From assembly GCA_937930165.1 (NCBI GenBank), contig CALGVL010000148.1, positions 1 through 12,807 on the forward strand: DNA of 12,807 nucleotides, read 5' to 3'. Below, one piece after another: positions 5,812 through 12,807 of the stretch. The notes beneath the pieces were generated by a model. The model made no database searches. It saw only the letters and a list, made by a program, of their open reading frames with translations, and was not told the origin of the DNA. The translations under genes and the position numbers were made by a program. Each line of letters begins with the position of its first letter. Position 1 is the first letter of the stretch. The DNA is from an uncultured Acetobacteraceae bacterium. GTDB taxonomy: Bacteria > Pseudomonadota > Alphaproteobacteria > Acetobacterales > Acetobacteraceae.

Positions 5812-7527
5812 ATGAATGTCCGAGCCACCGTTGCGGGGGCATCCCCGATAGCTCCATCCCGTGCCACGCCGGCCAGCCGGTGGCCACGCCACCTGCTGGA
5901 GAGCGCGGCCCTGCTGGCTGTCCTGTCCTGCCTCGTCCTCGCCCTGCTCTGGCTGGATCGCAACCCGATCCTCACCGCCTTCGATGAGGTCGGACATATC
6001 AACAACAGCCTGTCCGATGCATTGATGCTGCGCTCCGGCGAGGGCGGGCTGCTGCGGGATTCCATCTTCCTCTGGAACCGCTGGCTGCCTCCGGGACTGC
6101 GGCTGGTCGGGCTGCCGGTCGCCTATCTGTTCTGGCCTGTGGCGCCGGAGGCGCTGCGCCTCGCCTCGGCGGTCATGTTCCTGCTCACCGCCCTGGCGCT
6201 GTGGCTGGCGCTGCGGCTGTTTGCCGGCCGGGTGGGGGCCGCCGCCGGCGTGCTGCTCTATGTCCTGGCGCCGATCAACCTGTTCGGCGCCCAGAATTTC
6301 ATGACCGAGTCGGTGCTGCATCTCTGCGCCGCCCTGGCCTTGCTGCTGCTGGTCCTGGAGGCGCGGGCGACCGGCGCCTCCGTCCTGCGCATGGGGCTGC
6401 TCGGCCTGGTGATTGGCCTCGGCACCCTCACCAAGCTGACCTTCCTGCCGGCCTATGGCCTGCTCTGGCTGGGCTTCGCCGGCTGGCGCTGGTGGCGGGA
6501 GCGCAACGGCACCCACTTGGTAATCCGGCTCGTGCTACCGCTTGCAGGGCTGCTGCTGGTCGCGTGGCCACATTACGCCCTGAACGGCATCCGCTATGTC
6601 GGCTATGCCAGAGCCTCGGCTGAGGGCTTCGCCTTCCTCCCCTGGCCGGAGACCGGCCTCGACTTCGCGGCGCGGGCTGTGCGCACGCTTGTCGCCGATG
6701 TCTTCGGGCCGGGCGGCACGGTTGTGCTGCTGGCCGGGCTGGCTCTGCTGGCCATCGCTTGGCGACGGGCGAGCGAGACGCAGCGGCTGCTGCTGATCCT
6801 GGCCGTCCTGTCCGGCCTGCCGACCCTCGCGGCCTTCCTGTTCAGCAACAACCAGACCGAGCGCTATCTGGGCCTCACCGTCATCGGCCTCTGCCTGCCG
6901 GTGGCAGCGGGCTTCGGGCTAGCGCTGAAGACTGCGCCGGCGCTGCGCCCGGCGCCTTTCCTGGCCGGACTGGCCGGGATGGCGGCGCTGCTTCAGGTCG
7001 GGCTTGGCCTGTTCATCGCCTGGCGCGGGCCGCTGTCGGCATGGCCGGCCTCAGGCCTGAATTATGCCAGTTGGCGGCCGAATTACGACTGCGACTACAG
7101 CCCGCTCACCGCGCTGGTGCCGCCAGACCGCAAACCGGTTGCCGTCGGCGTCTTCGGTGCAAGCCTGACGGTGAACCAGATCACCCTGCAGTTTCCCTTC
7201 CTGCGTGCGGGCCGGCGCGCCGCGGTCAGCGACCTGGCGAATTGGGAAGAACGTCCCGACTGGGACGCGGTGATTGCGGAGGCATCGCGGCAGGACCTGC
7301 TGGTTATGCCCGCGGATGTGCGGGATGCCGAGTACTTCCCGGCAAACCGGCTGATCCCGGAATTCCAGGAGCGCCTCGCCGCTGCCGGCGTCCAACTGGA
7401 GAAGCGGATGGAGGTGCAGACCGGCTCCTCCTCCCGCTGCACCGTGCATGTGCTGATCCCCGCGCCGGGCACGGCAATCCCGCCCGCCCGCGGTCCCTTC
7501 CGCTCGGAGGTGCATGTCCTGCCCTGA
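5812..7527 (+). CDS. GT39/PMT-like membrane glycosyltransferase (GT-C fold), acceptor unknown
   Basis: A polytopic inner-membrane protein of 571 aa with about 11-12 predicted helices between residues 30 and 403 and a soluble C-terminal part (about 410-571), probably periplasmic. After helix 1 comes FDEVGHINNSL (57-67), matching the loop-1 acidic motif of GT-C enzymes that use polyprenyl-phosphate sugars (Asp58/Glu59). FMTESVLHL (163-171) fits the second conserved acidic position, TKLTFLPAYGLLW (207-219) the family TK motif, and NNQTERYLGL (346-355) the usual Arg-Tyr at the start of a late helix. It would move a sugar from a lipid carrier to an unidentified periplasmic acceptor. The ATG has AGAAGG about 6 nt upstream. 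It stands alone, divergent from rpsB and convergent with dnaE (31-nt gap), with no sugar-nucleotide or carrier-glycosylating gene beside it. The superfamily is fairly sure; the substrate is unknown. Confidence 0.75.
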   Translation: MNVRATVAGASPIAPSRATPASRWPRHLLESAALLAVLSCLVLALLWLDRNPILTAFDEVGHINNSLSDALMLRSGEGGLLRDSIFLWNRWLPPGLRLVGLPVAYLFWPVAPEALRLASAVMFLLTALALWLALRLFAGRVGAAAGVLLYVLAPINLFGAQNFMTESVLHLCAALALLLLVLEARATGASVLRMGLLGLVIGLGTLTKLTFLPAYGLLWLGFAGWRWWRERNGTHLVIRLVLPLAGLLLVAWPHYALNGIRYVGYARASAEGFAFLPWPETGLDFAARAVRTLVADVFGPGGTVVLLAGLALLAIAWRRASETQRLLLILAVLSGLPTLAAFLFSNNQTERYLGLTVIGLCLPVAAGFGLALKTAPALRPAPFLAGLAGMAALLQVGLGLFIAWRGPLSAWPASGLNYASWRPNYDCDYSPLTALVPPDRKPVAVGVFGASLTVNQITLQFPFLRAGRRAAVSDLANWEERPDWDAVIAEASRQDLLVMPADVRDAEYFPANRLIPEFQERLAAAGVQLEKRMEVQTGSSSRCTVHVLIPAPGTAIPPARGPFRSEVHVLP

Positions 7528-7558
7528 CGGGCATGACCGCATGGCGCGGCCGGGCGCG

Positions 7559-10500
7559 CTATACGGCCTCCACCTCCGCCACGCCGGGCATCACCTTCAT
7601 CGCCTGCATCAGCCGGGGCGAGACATTGAACCCACCGGGCAAGGCCAGCTCAACCTCCTGGCCCTGGCCAATGCGGGCGACCACCACCACCCTACCCTTG
7701 CCCTTGCCTTCCCGCGTCAGCAGATCCCGGATCGGCTCGACCGCCGCGGCGCCCTCCAGCCAGAGGCGGATGCCCTGGCCGACGCCCTGGGCGGCCTTCT
7801 CCAGCCCTTCCATCTCCTGCGCGGTGAGGCGCAGGGTTTCGCCATCCAGCCGCGCCTCGGCGGTGACCAGCACGGCATTGCCTTCGGTCAGCAGGTCGCG
7901 GGCGCGGGACAGGACTTCGGAGAAGAGCGTCACCTCATAGGAGCCGGCCGCGTCGGAGAGCGTCACCCAGGCCATGCGGCTGCCGGTGCGGGTCGGGCGC
8001 TCCTTGCTGCCCACTACGGTGCCGGCGAGCTTCAGCCTTGTGGCGCCGGCCTTGGCCCGCTCCGCGATCTGCGAGGAAGGCGTGACGCCGAGGCGCTGCA
8101 GCACGGCCTTGTAGGTATCCAGCGGATGGGCGGAGAGGTGGAAGCCCACCGCCTCCGCCTCATAGGCCAGCTTTTCCAGTTGCGGCCAGTCCGGCAGTTC
8201 GGGCAGGCGCAGGGGTTCCGGCTTCGCATCCGCGCCGCCGAAGAGGGCGATCTGAGCGCTGGCGCGGTCCTCCGCGCTGGCCTGGGCGCGACGAAGAATG
8301 ACCTCGGCGCCGGCGACCAAGCGGGCCCGGTTCGGCTCCAGGCTGTCGAAGGCGCCGGCCTTGGCCAGGTTCTCGATCTGCATCTTGTTCAGCAGCTTCG
8401 GATCCACGCGCTGCGCGAAATCCGCGATGCTGGCGAAGGGACCACCTCTCTCGCGTTCCGCCACCAGGTCGCGCATGGCGCCGGCACCGACGCGCTTCAC
8501 CGCAGCCAGGGCGAAGCGGATCGCGTCCTCGCCATCCTCGGTCTTCTCCACCAGGAATTCGGCGCCGCTGCGGTTCACGTCCGGCGGCAGGATGGGAATG
8601 CCGAGGCGCGAGGCCTCCTGCATATGCCCCGCCAGCTTCTCCGTCTTGTCGAGATCCAGGGTCATGGAGGCGGCCAGGAAGGCGACCGGATGGTTCGCCT
8701 TCAGCCAGGCGGTCTGGTAGCTGACCAGCGCATAGGCCGCGGCATGCGACTTGTTGAAGCCGTAATCCGCGAATTTCTCCATCAGGTCGAAGATCTCGCC
8801 GGCCTTGGCGGCATCAATGCCACGCTCGGTGGCGCCTTTGGTGAAGATCTCGCGCTGCTTCTCCATCTCGGAGCGGATCTTCTTGCCCATGGCGCGGCGC
8901 AGCAGATCCGCGCCGCCGAGCGAGTAGCCGGCCAGTTCCTGCGCGATCTGCATCACCTGCTCCTGATAGACCAGGATGCCGTAGGTCTCGGCGACCAGGT
9001 GATGGATCTTGGGATGCGGCGCCTCCCAGGGCTCGCCATGCTTGCGGGCGCAATAGGCGGGGATGTTCGCCATCGGTCCCGGACGGTAGAGCGCGACGGC
9101 GGCGACCAGATCCTCGAAGCGGTCCACCTTCATCTGCCGCAGGCAGTCGCGCATGCCCTGGCCTTCGAACTGGAACACCCCGGCGGCGTCGCCCCTGCGG
9201 AGCATCTCATAGGTCTTGGCGTCGTCCAGCGGGATGCGGTCGATATCCACCTCCGTCCCCTGGGAGCGCAGGATGTCCACTGCCTTCCGGATCACCGTCA
9301 GCGTCTTGAGCCCGAGGAAGTCGAACTTCACCAGGCTCGCCTGCTCGACATATTTCATCGAGTACTGGGTGATCAGCATCTCGCTGCGCGGGTCGCGGTA
9401 GAGCGGCACGATGTCGATCAGCGGCTTGCGGCCGATGACGACGCCCGCGGCGTGGGTCGAGGCGTTGCGGTAGAGCCCCTCAAGCTGGTTGGCAATCTCC
9501 AGCAGCCGGGCTACCTGCTCGTCCTCCCGCTGCATCTGCTGCAGGCGCGGCTCGCCCTCGATGGCCTGGGCCAGGGTGATGGGCTTGGCCGGGTTGAAGG
9601 GGATCAGCGAGGCGATGCGGTCCACCTGGCCATAGGGCATGCCAAGCACGCGCCCGGCATCGCGCACCGCCGCCTTGGCCTGGAGCTTGCCGAAGGTGAT
9701 GATCTGCGCGACCCGGTCATGGCCGTATTCGTTGCGGACGTAATTGATGACCTCGTCGCGCCGGTCCTGGCAGAAGTCGATGTCGAAGTCCGGCATCGAG
9801 ACGCGTTCCGGGTTCAGGAAGCGCTCGAAAAGCAGGCCGAAGCGCATCGGGTCGAGGTTGGTGATGGTCAGCGCCCAGGCCGCCACGCTGCCGGCGCCGG
9901 AGCCGCGGCCGGGGCCGACCGGGATGCCCTTCGACTTCGCCCATTGGATGAAGTCGGCGACGATGAGGAAATAGCCCGAAAAGCCCATGCTCTCGATGAC
10001 GCCGAGCTCGTAGTCCAGGCGCTTGCGATAGGTCTCGCGCGTCGCGGCATCCGCCCCCATGGCATCCAGCCGGGCTTCCAGCCCGCGGCAGGCCATGTCC
10101 CGCACCGTCTCGGCCTCGGTCATGCCGGGCTGGACCTTGGGACAGATGGGCAGTTCCGGCTTCTTCGCCTCCGTCATCACCGCGCAGCGGCGGGCGATGG
10201 CGAGGGTATTGTCGCAGGCCTCCGGCAGGTCCGCGAACAGGGCGCGCATGGCGGCAGGCGGCTTGAACCAGTGCTCCGGCGTCACGCGGCGCCGGTCGGG
10301 CTCAGCCAGCAGGCGGCCCTCGGCGATGCAGAGCAGGGCATCATGCGCCTCATGCATCTCCGGCTTGGCGAAATAGACATCGTTCGCCGCGACGATGGGC
10401 AGCGCCAGGTCATCGGCCAGGGCCAGCAGCGCGGGTTCCAGCGCCCGTTCGATCTCAAGGCCGTGGCGATGCAGCTCCACCACCAGCCGGTCGGGGAAGG

Positions 10501-11008
10501 ATTCTCGGAGCTGGGCCAGCAGGCGCGCGGCAGGCTCACGCCGGCCTTCGGCCAGCAAGCGGGCGATGGGGCCGGTGGTGCCGCCGGTGAGCAGGATCAG
10601 CCCCTCGGCATGTTCCTGCAGGGTGGCGAGCTTCAGACAGGGCTTGCCGGAAGGATCATCGGCCAGGAAGGAGCGCGAGGAGAGGCGTTGCAGATTGTCC
10701 AGCCCGCGCGCATTCATGGCCAGCGCCACCACCGGATCCGGCGCCTGCCGCTCCGCCTCCGGCCTCTCGTCCGCGGCGCTGCGGGAGAGCCAGAGCTGGC
10801 AGCCCATGATCGGCTGCACCCCCTTCCCCTGGCAGCTCTGGGCGAATTCGAGCGCGCCGAACAGATTGGCCGTATCGGTCAGCGCCACCGCCGGCATGCC
10901 GGCATCCCTGGCCAGCGTCGCGAGCTTGTCCGCCTTGATCGCGCCTTCCGAGAGCGAATAGCTGGAATGGACATGCAGATGGACGAAGGAGGACGGATCG
11001 GCGGCCAT
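7559..11008 (-). CDS. dnaE: DNA polymerase III subunit alpha
   Basis: The catalytic subunit of the replicative polymerase. The 1149 aa protein (E. coli 1160) carries an N-terminal PHP domain (about 5-275, starting FVHLHVHSSYSLSEGAI). The palm has GPGRGSGAGS (365-374) and MPDFDIDF, with catalytic Asp407 and Asp409; the third catalytic Asp is D563 in KFDFLG. YRPGPM (641-646) and YGFNKSHAAAYA (749-760) lie in the fingers region. The beta-clamp-binding motif is QIALF at 919-923, and an OB-fold region lies near 990-1075. This is the DnaE1 type, complete, with no frame break. The ATG at 11006-11008 has AGGGGAG about 6 nt upstream. The PHP metal site looks partly lost (TDTANLFG where active PHP domains have TDHGN), so proofreading is expected from a separate epsilon subunit. 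Its promoter must lie in the 95-nt gap shared with the divergent transporter gene. Confidence 0.98.
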   Translation of the reverse strand: MAADPSSFVHLHVHSSYSLSEGAIKADKLATLARDAGMPAVALTDTANLFGALEFAQSCQGKGVQPIMGCQLWLSRSAADERPEAERQAPDPVVALAMNARGLDNLQRLSSRSFLADDPSGKPCLKLATLQEHAEGLILLTGGTTGPIARLLAEGRREPAARLLAQLRESFPDRLVVELHRHGLEIERALEPALLALADDLALPIVAANDVYFAKPEMHEAHDALLCIAEGRLLAEPDRRRVTPEHWFKPPAAMRALFADLPEACDNTLAIARRCAVMTEAKKPELPICPKVQPGMTEAETVRDMACRGLEARLDAMGADAATRETYRKRLDYELGVIESMGFSGYFLIVADFIQWAKSKGIPVGPGRGSGAGSVAAWALTITNLDPMRFGLLFERFLNPERVSMPDFDIDFCQDRRDEVINYVRNEYGHDRVAQIITFGKLQAKAAVRDAGRVLGMPYGQVDRIASLIPFNPAKPITLAQAIEGEPRLQQMQREDEQVARLLEIANQLEGLYRNASTHAAGVVIGRKPLIDIVPLYRDPRSEMLITQYSMKYVEQASLVKFDFLGLKTLTVIRKAVDILRSQGTEVDIDRIPLDDAKTYEMLRRGDAAGVFQFEGQGMRDCLRQMKVDRFEDLVAAVALYRPGPMANIPAYCARKHGEPWEAPHPKIHHLVAETYGILVYQEQVMQIAQELAGYSLGGADLLRRAMGKKIRSEMEKQREIFTKGATERGIDAAKAGEIFDLMEKFADYGFNKSHAAAYALVSYQTAWLKANHPVAFLAASMTLDLDKTEKLAGHMQEASRLGIPILPPDVNRSGAEFLVEKTEDGEDAIRFALAAVKRVGAGAMRDLVAERERGGPFASIADFAQRVDPKLLNKMQIENLAKAGAFDSLEPNRARLVAGAEVILRRAQASAEDRASAQIALFGGADAKPEPLRLPELPDWPQLEKLAYEAEAVGFHLSAHPLDTYKAVLQRLGVTPSSQIAERAKAGATRLKLAGTVVGSKERPTRTGSRMAWVTLSDAAGSYEVTLFSEVLSRARDLLTEGNAVLVTAEARLDGETLRLTAQEMEGLEKAAQGVGQGIRLWLEGAAAVEPIRDLLTREGKGKGRVVVVARIGQGQEVELALPGGFNVSPRLMQAMKVMPGVAEVEAV

Positions 11009-11056
11009 GGATGACTCCCCTGGGCGGCCAGGATAGCACGCCGGGGCATGGGCAGT

Positions 11057-11092
11057 ATGCCTCCCCTGGCCGGGTCATGCAGGGAGAGGCAT
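11057..11092. repeat. imperfect inverted repeat in the dnaE / EamA divergent region
   Basis: 11057-11067 is complementary to 11081-11092 over 11 pairs with a single bulged base. It lies in the 95-nt gap between the two divergent start codons. On the plus strand its 3' arm contains AGGGAGAGG, the only purine-rich ribosome-binding-like sequence ahead of the transporter start, although it ends about 14 nt away. It could be an operator or an RNA hairpin limiting transporter translation. Both roles are inference. Confidence 0.35.
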
Positions 11093-11103
11093 GCTGCGCG
11101 CCG

Positions 11104-12030
11104 ATGACCGATCCCAGGGAAAAGCCGGACCGTGCCGCGATCATCGGCGGCGTGCTCGCCATGATGATGTTCAGCGGCAATTTCGTGTCCTCGCGGCATG
11201 GGCTGGGCAATGGGCTTTCGGTCGCCGATCTGGTGCTGCTCCGCTACATCGTGGCCGGGCCGCTCTTCCTGGTCCTGCTGCTGCGCATCGGCATGGGCGG
11301 GCTGGCGATATGGCGCGGCGTGGTGCTGGCCGTGCTCGGCGGCGCGCCCTATTTCCTGCTGACCGCCGCGGCGCTGGAATTCGCCCCGGCGACCCATGCG
11401 GCCGTTCTCAATCCGGGTGGCACCATGGTCTGTGCGCCGATTCTGGGCTGGCTGATCCTGCGGGACAGGCCGGGGCCGGGCGTGCGGCTGGGCCTGCCGA
11501 TCCTGGGGGCCGGGCTGCTGATGATCGGCGGCGCCAGCCTGCTGGAGGGCGGCAACCGGACCTGGATCGGCGACCTTCTGCTGTTCTGGAGCGGCTTCAA
11601 CTGGGCGCTCTACGGCGTGCTGATGCGACGCTGGAGGGTAAGCGGCCTGCGCACTGCCTGCATTATGGGGGCCTTCTCCCTCGCCTGGGTGCCGGTGCAT
11701 CTGGCGGTGTTCGGGCTGGGCGGCGTCCCGCAGAATCCGGGAGAGGCGGCGATCCAGGCGAGCTATCAAGGGCTGGTGGCCGGCGGGCTGGGGGTGATCC
11801 TCTACAGCCGGGCGGTCGCCGCCCTGGGCCCGGCGCGCGGGGCGCTGCTGCCGCCGCTGGTGCCGGCCCTGGGCACCTTCTGGGCCTGGCTGATCCTGGG
11901 AGAGGAGGTGACGCCCTTGCAGGCCGCGGGAATGGTGACGGTGATTGCCGGCATGCTGGTCGGCGCACTGTGGCGACGCGAAACTCATGAAACCATTCCG
12001 CGCGCATCGCGACATTCCGCTGAAACCTGA
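11104..12030 (+). CDS. EamA-family (DMT superfamily) transporter
   Basis: An inner-membrane drug/metabolite transporter of 308 aa with ten hydrophobic helices arranged as two EamA repeats (about residues 12-147 and 155-291). Typical features are SGNFVSSRHGLG after helix 1, LEFAPATHAAVLNPG (91-105) at the helix 3-4 turn of repeat one, and LIPGT-type and LGEEVTPLQAAG (266-277) motifs in repeat two, where VPALGTFWAWLILGE is the conserved penultimate helix. The substrate cannot be told from sequence; family members export amino acids, metabolites or drugs. I chose the ATG at 11104-11106, which directly precedes the cytosolic MTDPREKPDR leader and helix 1. An in-frame ATG at 11077 would add nine residues. 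The gene is divergent from dnaE and followed 40 nt later by a second membrane-protein gene, so the two may be cotranscribed. Confidence 0.85.
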   Translation: MTDPREKPDRAAIIGGVLAMMMFSGNFVSSRHGLGNGLSVADLVLLRYIVAGPLFLVLLLRIGMGGLAIWRGVVLAVLGGAPYFLLTAAALEFAPATHAAVLNPGGTMVCAPILGWLILRDRPGPGVRLGLPILGAGLLMIGGASLLEGGNRTWIGDLLLFWSGFNWALYGVLMRRWRVSGLRTACIMGAFSLAWVPVHLAVFGLGGVPQNPGEAAIQASYQGLVAGGLGVILYSRAVAALGPARGALLPPLVPALGTFWAWLILGEEVTPLQAAGMVTVIAGMLVGALWRRETHETIPRASRHSAET

Positions 12031-12070
12031 TCCTGGCACATGCCGCTCCGTCGACGAAGGAGGCGGTGAC

Positions 12071-12493
12071 ATGCCGAGGATCGATCTCTGGTTTCTGGTG
12101 GCGGCGGCGACATGCCTGCTGGTGGGCGTCTCGCTCGGAATCGCCATGGGCATCGCGCATGATTTCCACCTGGCGCCGGTGCATGCGCATCTGAACCTGC
12201 TGGGCTGGACCTCGCTGGGGCTGATGGGGCTGACCTACCGGGCCTGGCCGGCACTGGCGCGGAACCGCGTGGCGGCGCTGGCGCAGTTCGGCCTGTCCGC
12301 CGGCGCTGCGATCCTGTTCCCGTTCGGCATCTATCTTTCCATCGAGCACCAGACGCCGGAGATGGCGATCCTCGCCGCTCTGATCTGGCTGGCCGGGGTG
12401 GTGCTGTTCCTGGCGCGGCTACTGCTGCTCTGCTCCGCCCGCGAGGAGGTGGAGGAGCCAGGCTCCGCGCCGGCGATGCTGCCGGCGGAGTGA
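12071..12493 (+). CDS. small four-helix membrane protein with a heme-copper-oxidase-like HAHLNLLGW motif
   Basis: A 140 aa protein with four predicted helices at about residues 6-28, 38-58, 66-88 and 97-121 and a short acidic tail. The start is well supported: AAGGAGG about 7-9 nt before the ATG at 12071-12073. The stretch DFHLAPVHAHLNLLGW (31-46) puts His38 and His40 at the start of helix 2. It resembles the helix-2 region of heme-copper oxidase subunit I, where a His ligates low-spin heme. The protein is far too short to be an oxidase: it lacks the binuclear-centre histidines, and no subunit II or cytochrome gene is nearby. Homologues of this size are often labelled cytochrome c oxidase-like, with function unproven. 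It may bind heme; this is inference. It probably shares a transcript with the transporter upstream. Confidence 0.75.
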   Translation: MPRIDLWFLVAAATCLLVGVSLGIAMGIAHDFHLAPVHAHLNLLGWTSLGLMGLTYRAWPALARNRVAALAQFGLSAGAAILFPFGIYLSIEHQTPEMAILAALIWLAGVVLFLARLLLLCSAREEVEEPGSAPAMLPAE

Positions 12494-12507
12494 GGCGTGC
12501 CCGGCAA

Positions 12508-12537
12508 GGGCAGGGTCAGCCCGGCACCACCCTGCCC
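12508..12537. repeat. inverted repeat between convergent genes, possible weak terminator
   Basis: A perfect 9-bp inverted repeat (12508-12516 with 12529-12537, 12-nt loop) covers the last codons and stop of the LolD-like gene and lies 14 nt beyond the end of the four-helix membrane-protein gene. Genes converge here, so a two-way terminator would be expected. No T-run follows on either strand, so this is at best a factor-assisted site. Confidence 0.35.
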
Positions 12538-12807
12538 TCCCGCAGCGTCACCACGCGGTCCATGCGGGCGGCGAGATCCGGGTTGTGGGTGGCGATCAGC
12601 GCCGCGACGCCGTGATTGCGCACGGCATTCAGCAATTCGCCGAAAACCCGGTCGCTGGTGCCGACATCCAGGTTCCCCGTCGGCTCGTCCGCCAGCAGGA
12701 TGCGCGGGTGGTTCGCCAGGGCGCGGGCGATGGCGACGCGCTGCTGCTCGCCACCCGAAAGACGGCCGGGGCGATGATGCTCCCGCCCCGCCAGGCCGAA
12801 GGCGGCA
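12516..12807 (-). CDS. lolD: lipoprotein-releasing ABC transporter ATP-binding protein LolD-like, C-terminal part
   Basis: The last 97 residues of an ABC ATPase; the N-terminus, including Walker A, lies beyond the window. Visible are the ABC signature LSGGEQQRVAIARAL, Walker B with catalytic Glu in ILLADEPTGNLD, the D-loop, and the H-loop histidine in IATHNPDLA, ending LREGRVVPG. The DEPTGNLD form and the short end after the H-loop are typical of the LolD/MacB/FtsE group. LolD drives the LolCE complex, which extracts lipoproteins from the inner membrane for transfer to LolA. A LolD identity is favoured because lolCD genes lie next to dnaE in related alphaproteobacteria, but the missing part and the partner permease cannot be inspected. 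It reads toward dnaE, in the same direction as the rest of the minus-strand backbone. Confidence 0.85.
   Translation of the reverse strand, partial: AAFGLAGREHHRPGRLSGGEQQRVAIARALANHPRILLADEPTGNLDVGTSDRVFGELLNAVRNHGVAALIATHNPDLAARMDRVVTLREGRVVPG

Noticed and set aside
5791..6516. 241-codon minus-strand open frame opposite the start of the GT39-like gene
   Set aside because: The product is Gln/Gly/Arg-rich without family motifs, and the opposite strand carries a convincing membrane protein with GT-C motifs.
7520..7533. Small hairpin (5-bp stem, 4-nt loop) over the stop codon of the GT39-like gene as a terminator
   Set aside because: The stem is too short and no T-tract follows; such stems are expected by chance at this GC content.
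7514..11014. 1166-codon plus-strand open frame opposite dnaE
   Set aside because: It is in exact codon register with dnaE and its product is a low-complexity His/Gly/Leu/Arg-rich sequence with no recognisable domain. The lack of TTA, CTA and TCA codons in dnaE explains it.
11091..11990. 299-codon plus-strand frame overlapping the EamA gene, with a better-spaced purine-rich upstream sequence
   Set aside because: The translation is Arg/Gly/Pro/Ala-rich with no helices, while the other frame gives a clear ten-helix EamA protein.
11994..12020. 8-nt direct repeat (CATTCCGC) near the end of the EamA gene
   Set aside because: It is short, within coding sequence, and has no third copy or link to any element.

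Overview
The window is a GC-rich stretch of a bacterial chromosome. The dnaE gene contains no TTA, CTA or TCA codon at all. The gene order, the acidic C-terminal extension on ribosomal protein S2 and the protein sequences fit an alphaproteobacterium of the order Rhodospirillales, most likely an Acetobacteraceae/Roseomonas-like organism. The genus is inferred from gene order and composition; no search was run.

Layout. Positions 1-5562, all on the minus strand and read from right to left, hold the translation and envelope-precursor cluster rpsB-tsf-pyrH-frr-uppS-cdsA-dxr; dxr runs off the left edge. rpsB and tsf encode ribosomal protein S2 and EF-Ts. A large hairpin follows tsf, then come pyrH (UMP kinase), frr (ribosome recycling factor), uppS (undecaprenyl-PP synthase), cdsA (CDP-diglyceride synthase) and dxr (first committed MEP-pathway enzyme). 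The MEP pathway supplies the isoprenoid units that UppS polymerises into the lipid carrier for cell-wall synthesis, and CdsA feeds phospholipid synthesis, so the right-hand genes serve translation and the left-hand genes serve the envelope. Positions 5563-5811 form the rpsB leader, which contains a strikingly self-complementary region. Positions 5812-7527 (plus) hold a GT-C/GT39-like membrane glycosyltransferase. Positions 7559-11008 (minus) hold dnaE, the replicative DNA polymerase III alpha subunit. Positions 11104-12493 (plus) hold an EamA-type transporter followed by a small four-helix membrane protein. At the right edge (minus) is the C-terminal part of a LolD-like ABC ATPase.

Taken together, lolD, dnaE and the rpsB-dxr cluster are colinear on the minus strand and look like an ancestral housekeeping backbone. 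The three plus-strand membrane-protein genes look like lineage-specific additions at its two internal junctions. No tRNA, rRNA, CRISPR array, insertion sequence or phage gene was seen. I found no new multi-gene system. The features most worth a second look are the RNA-level structures around rpsB, tsf, pyrH and frr, and the two orphan membrane proteins.
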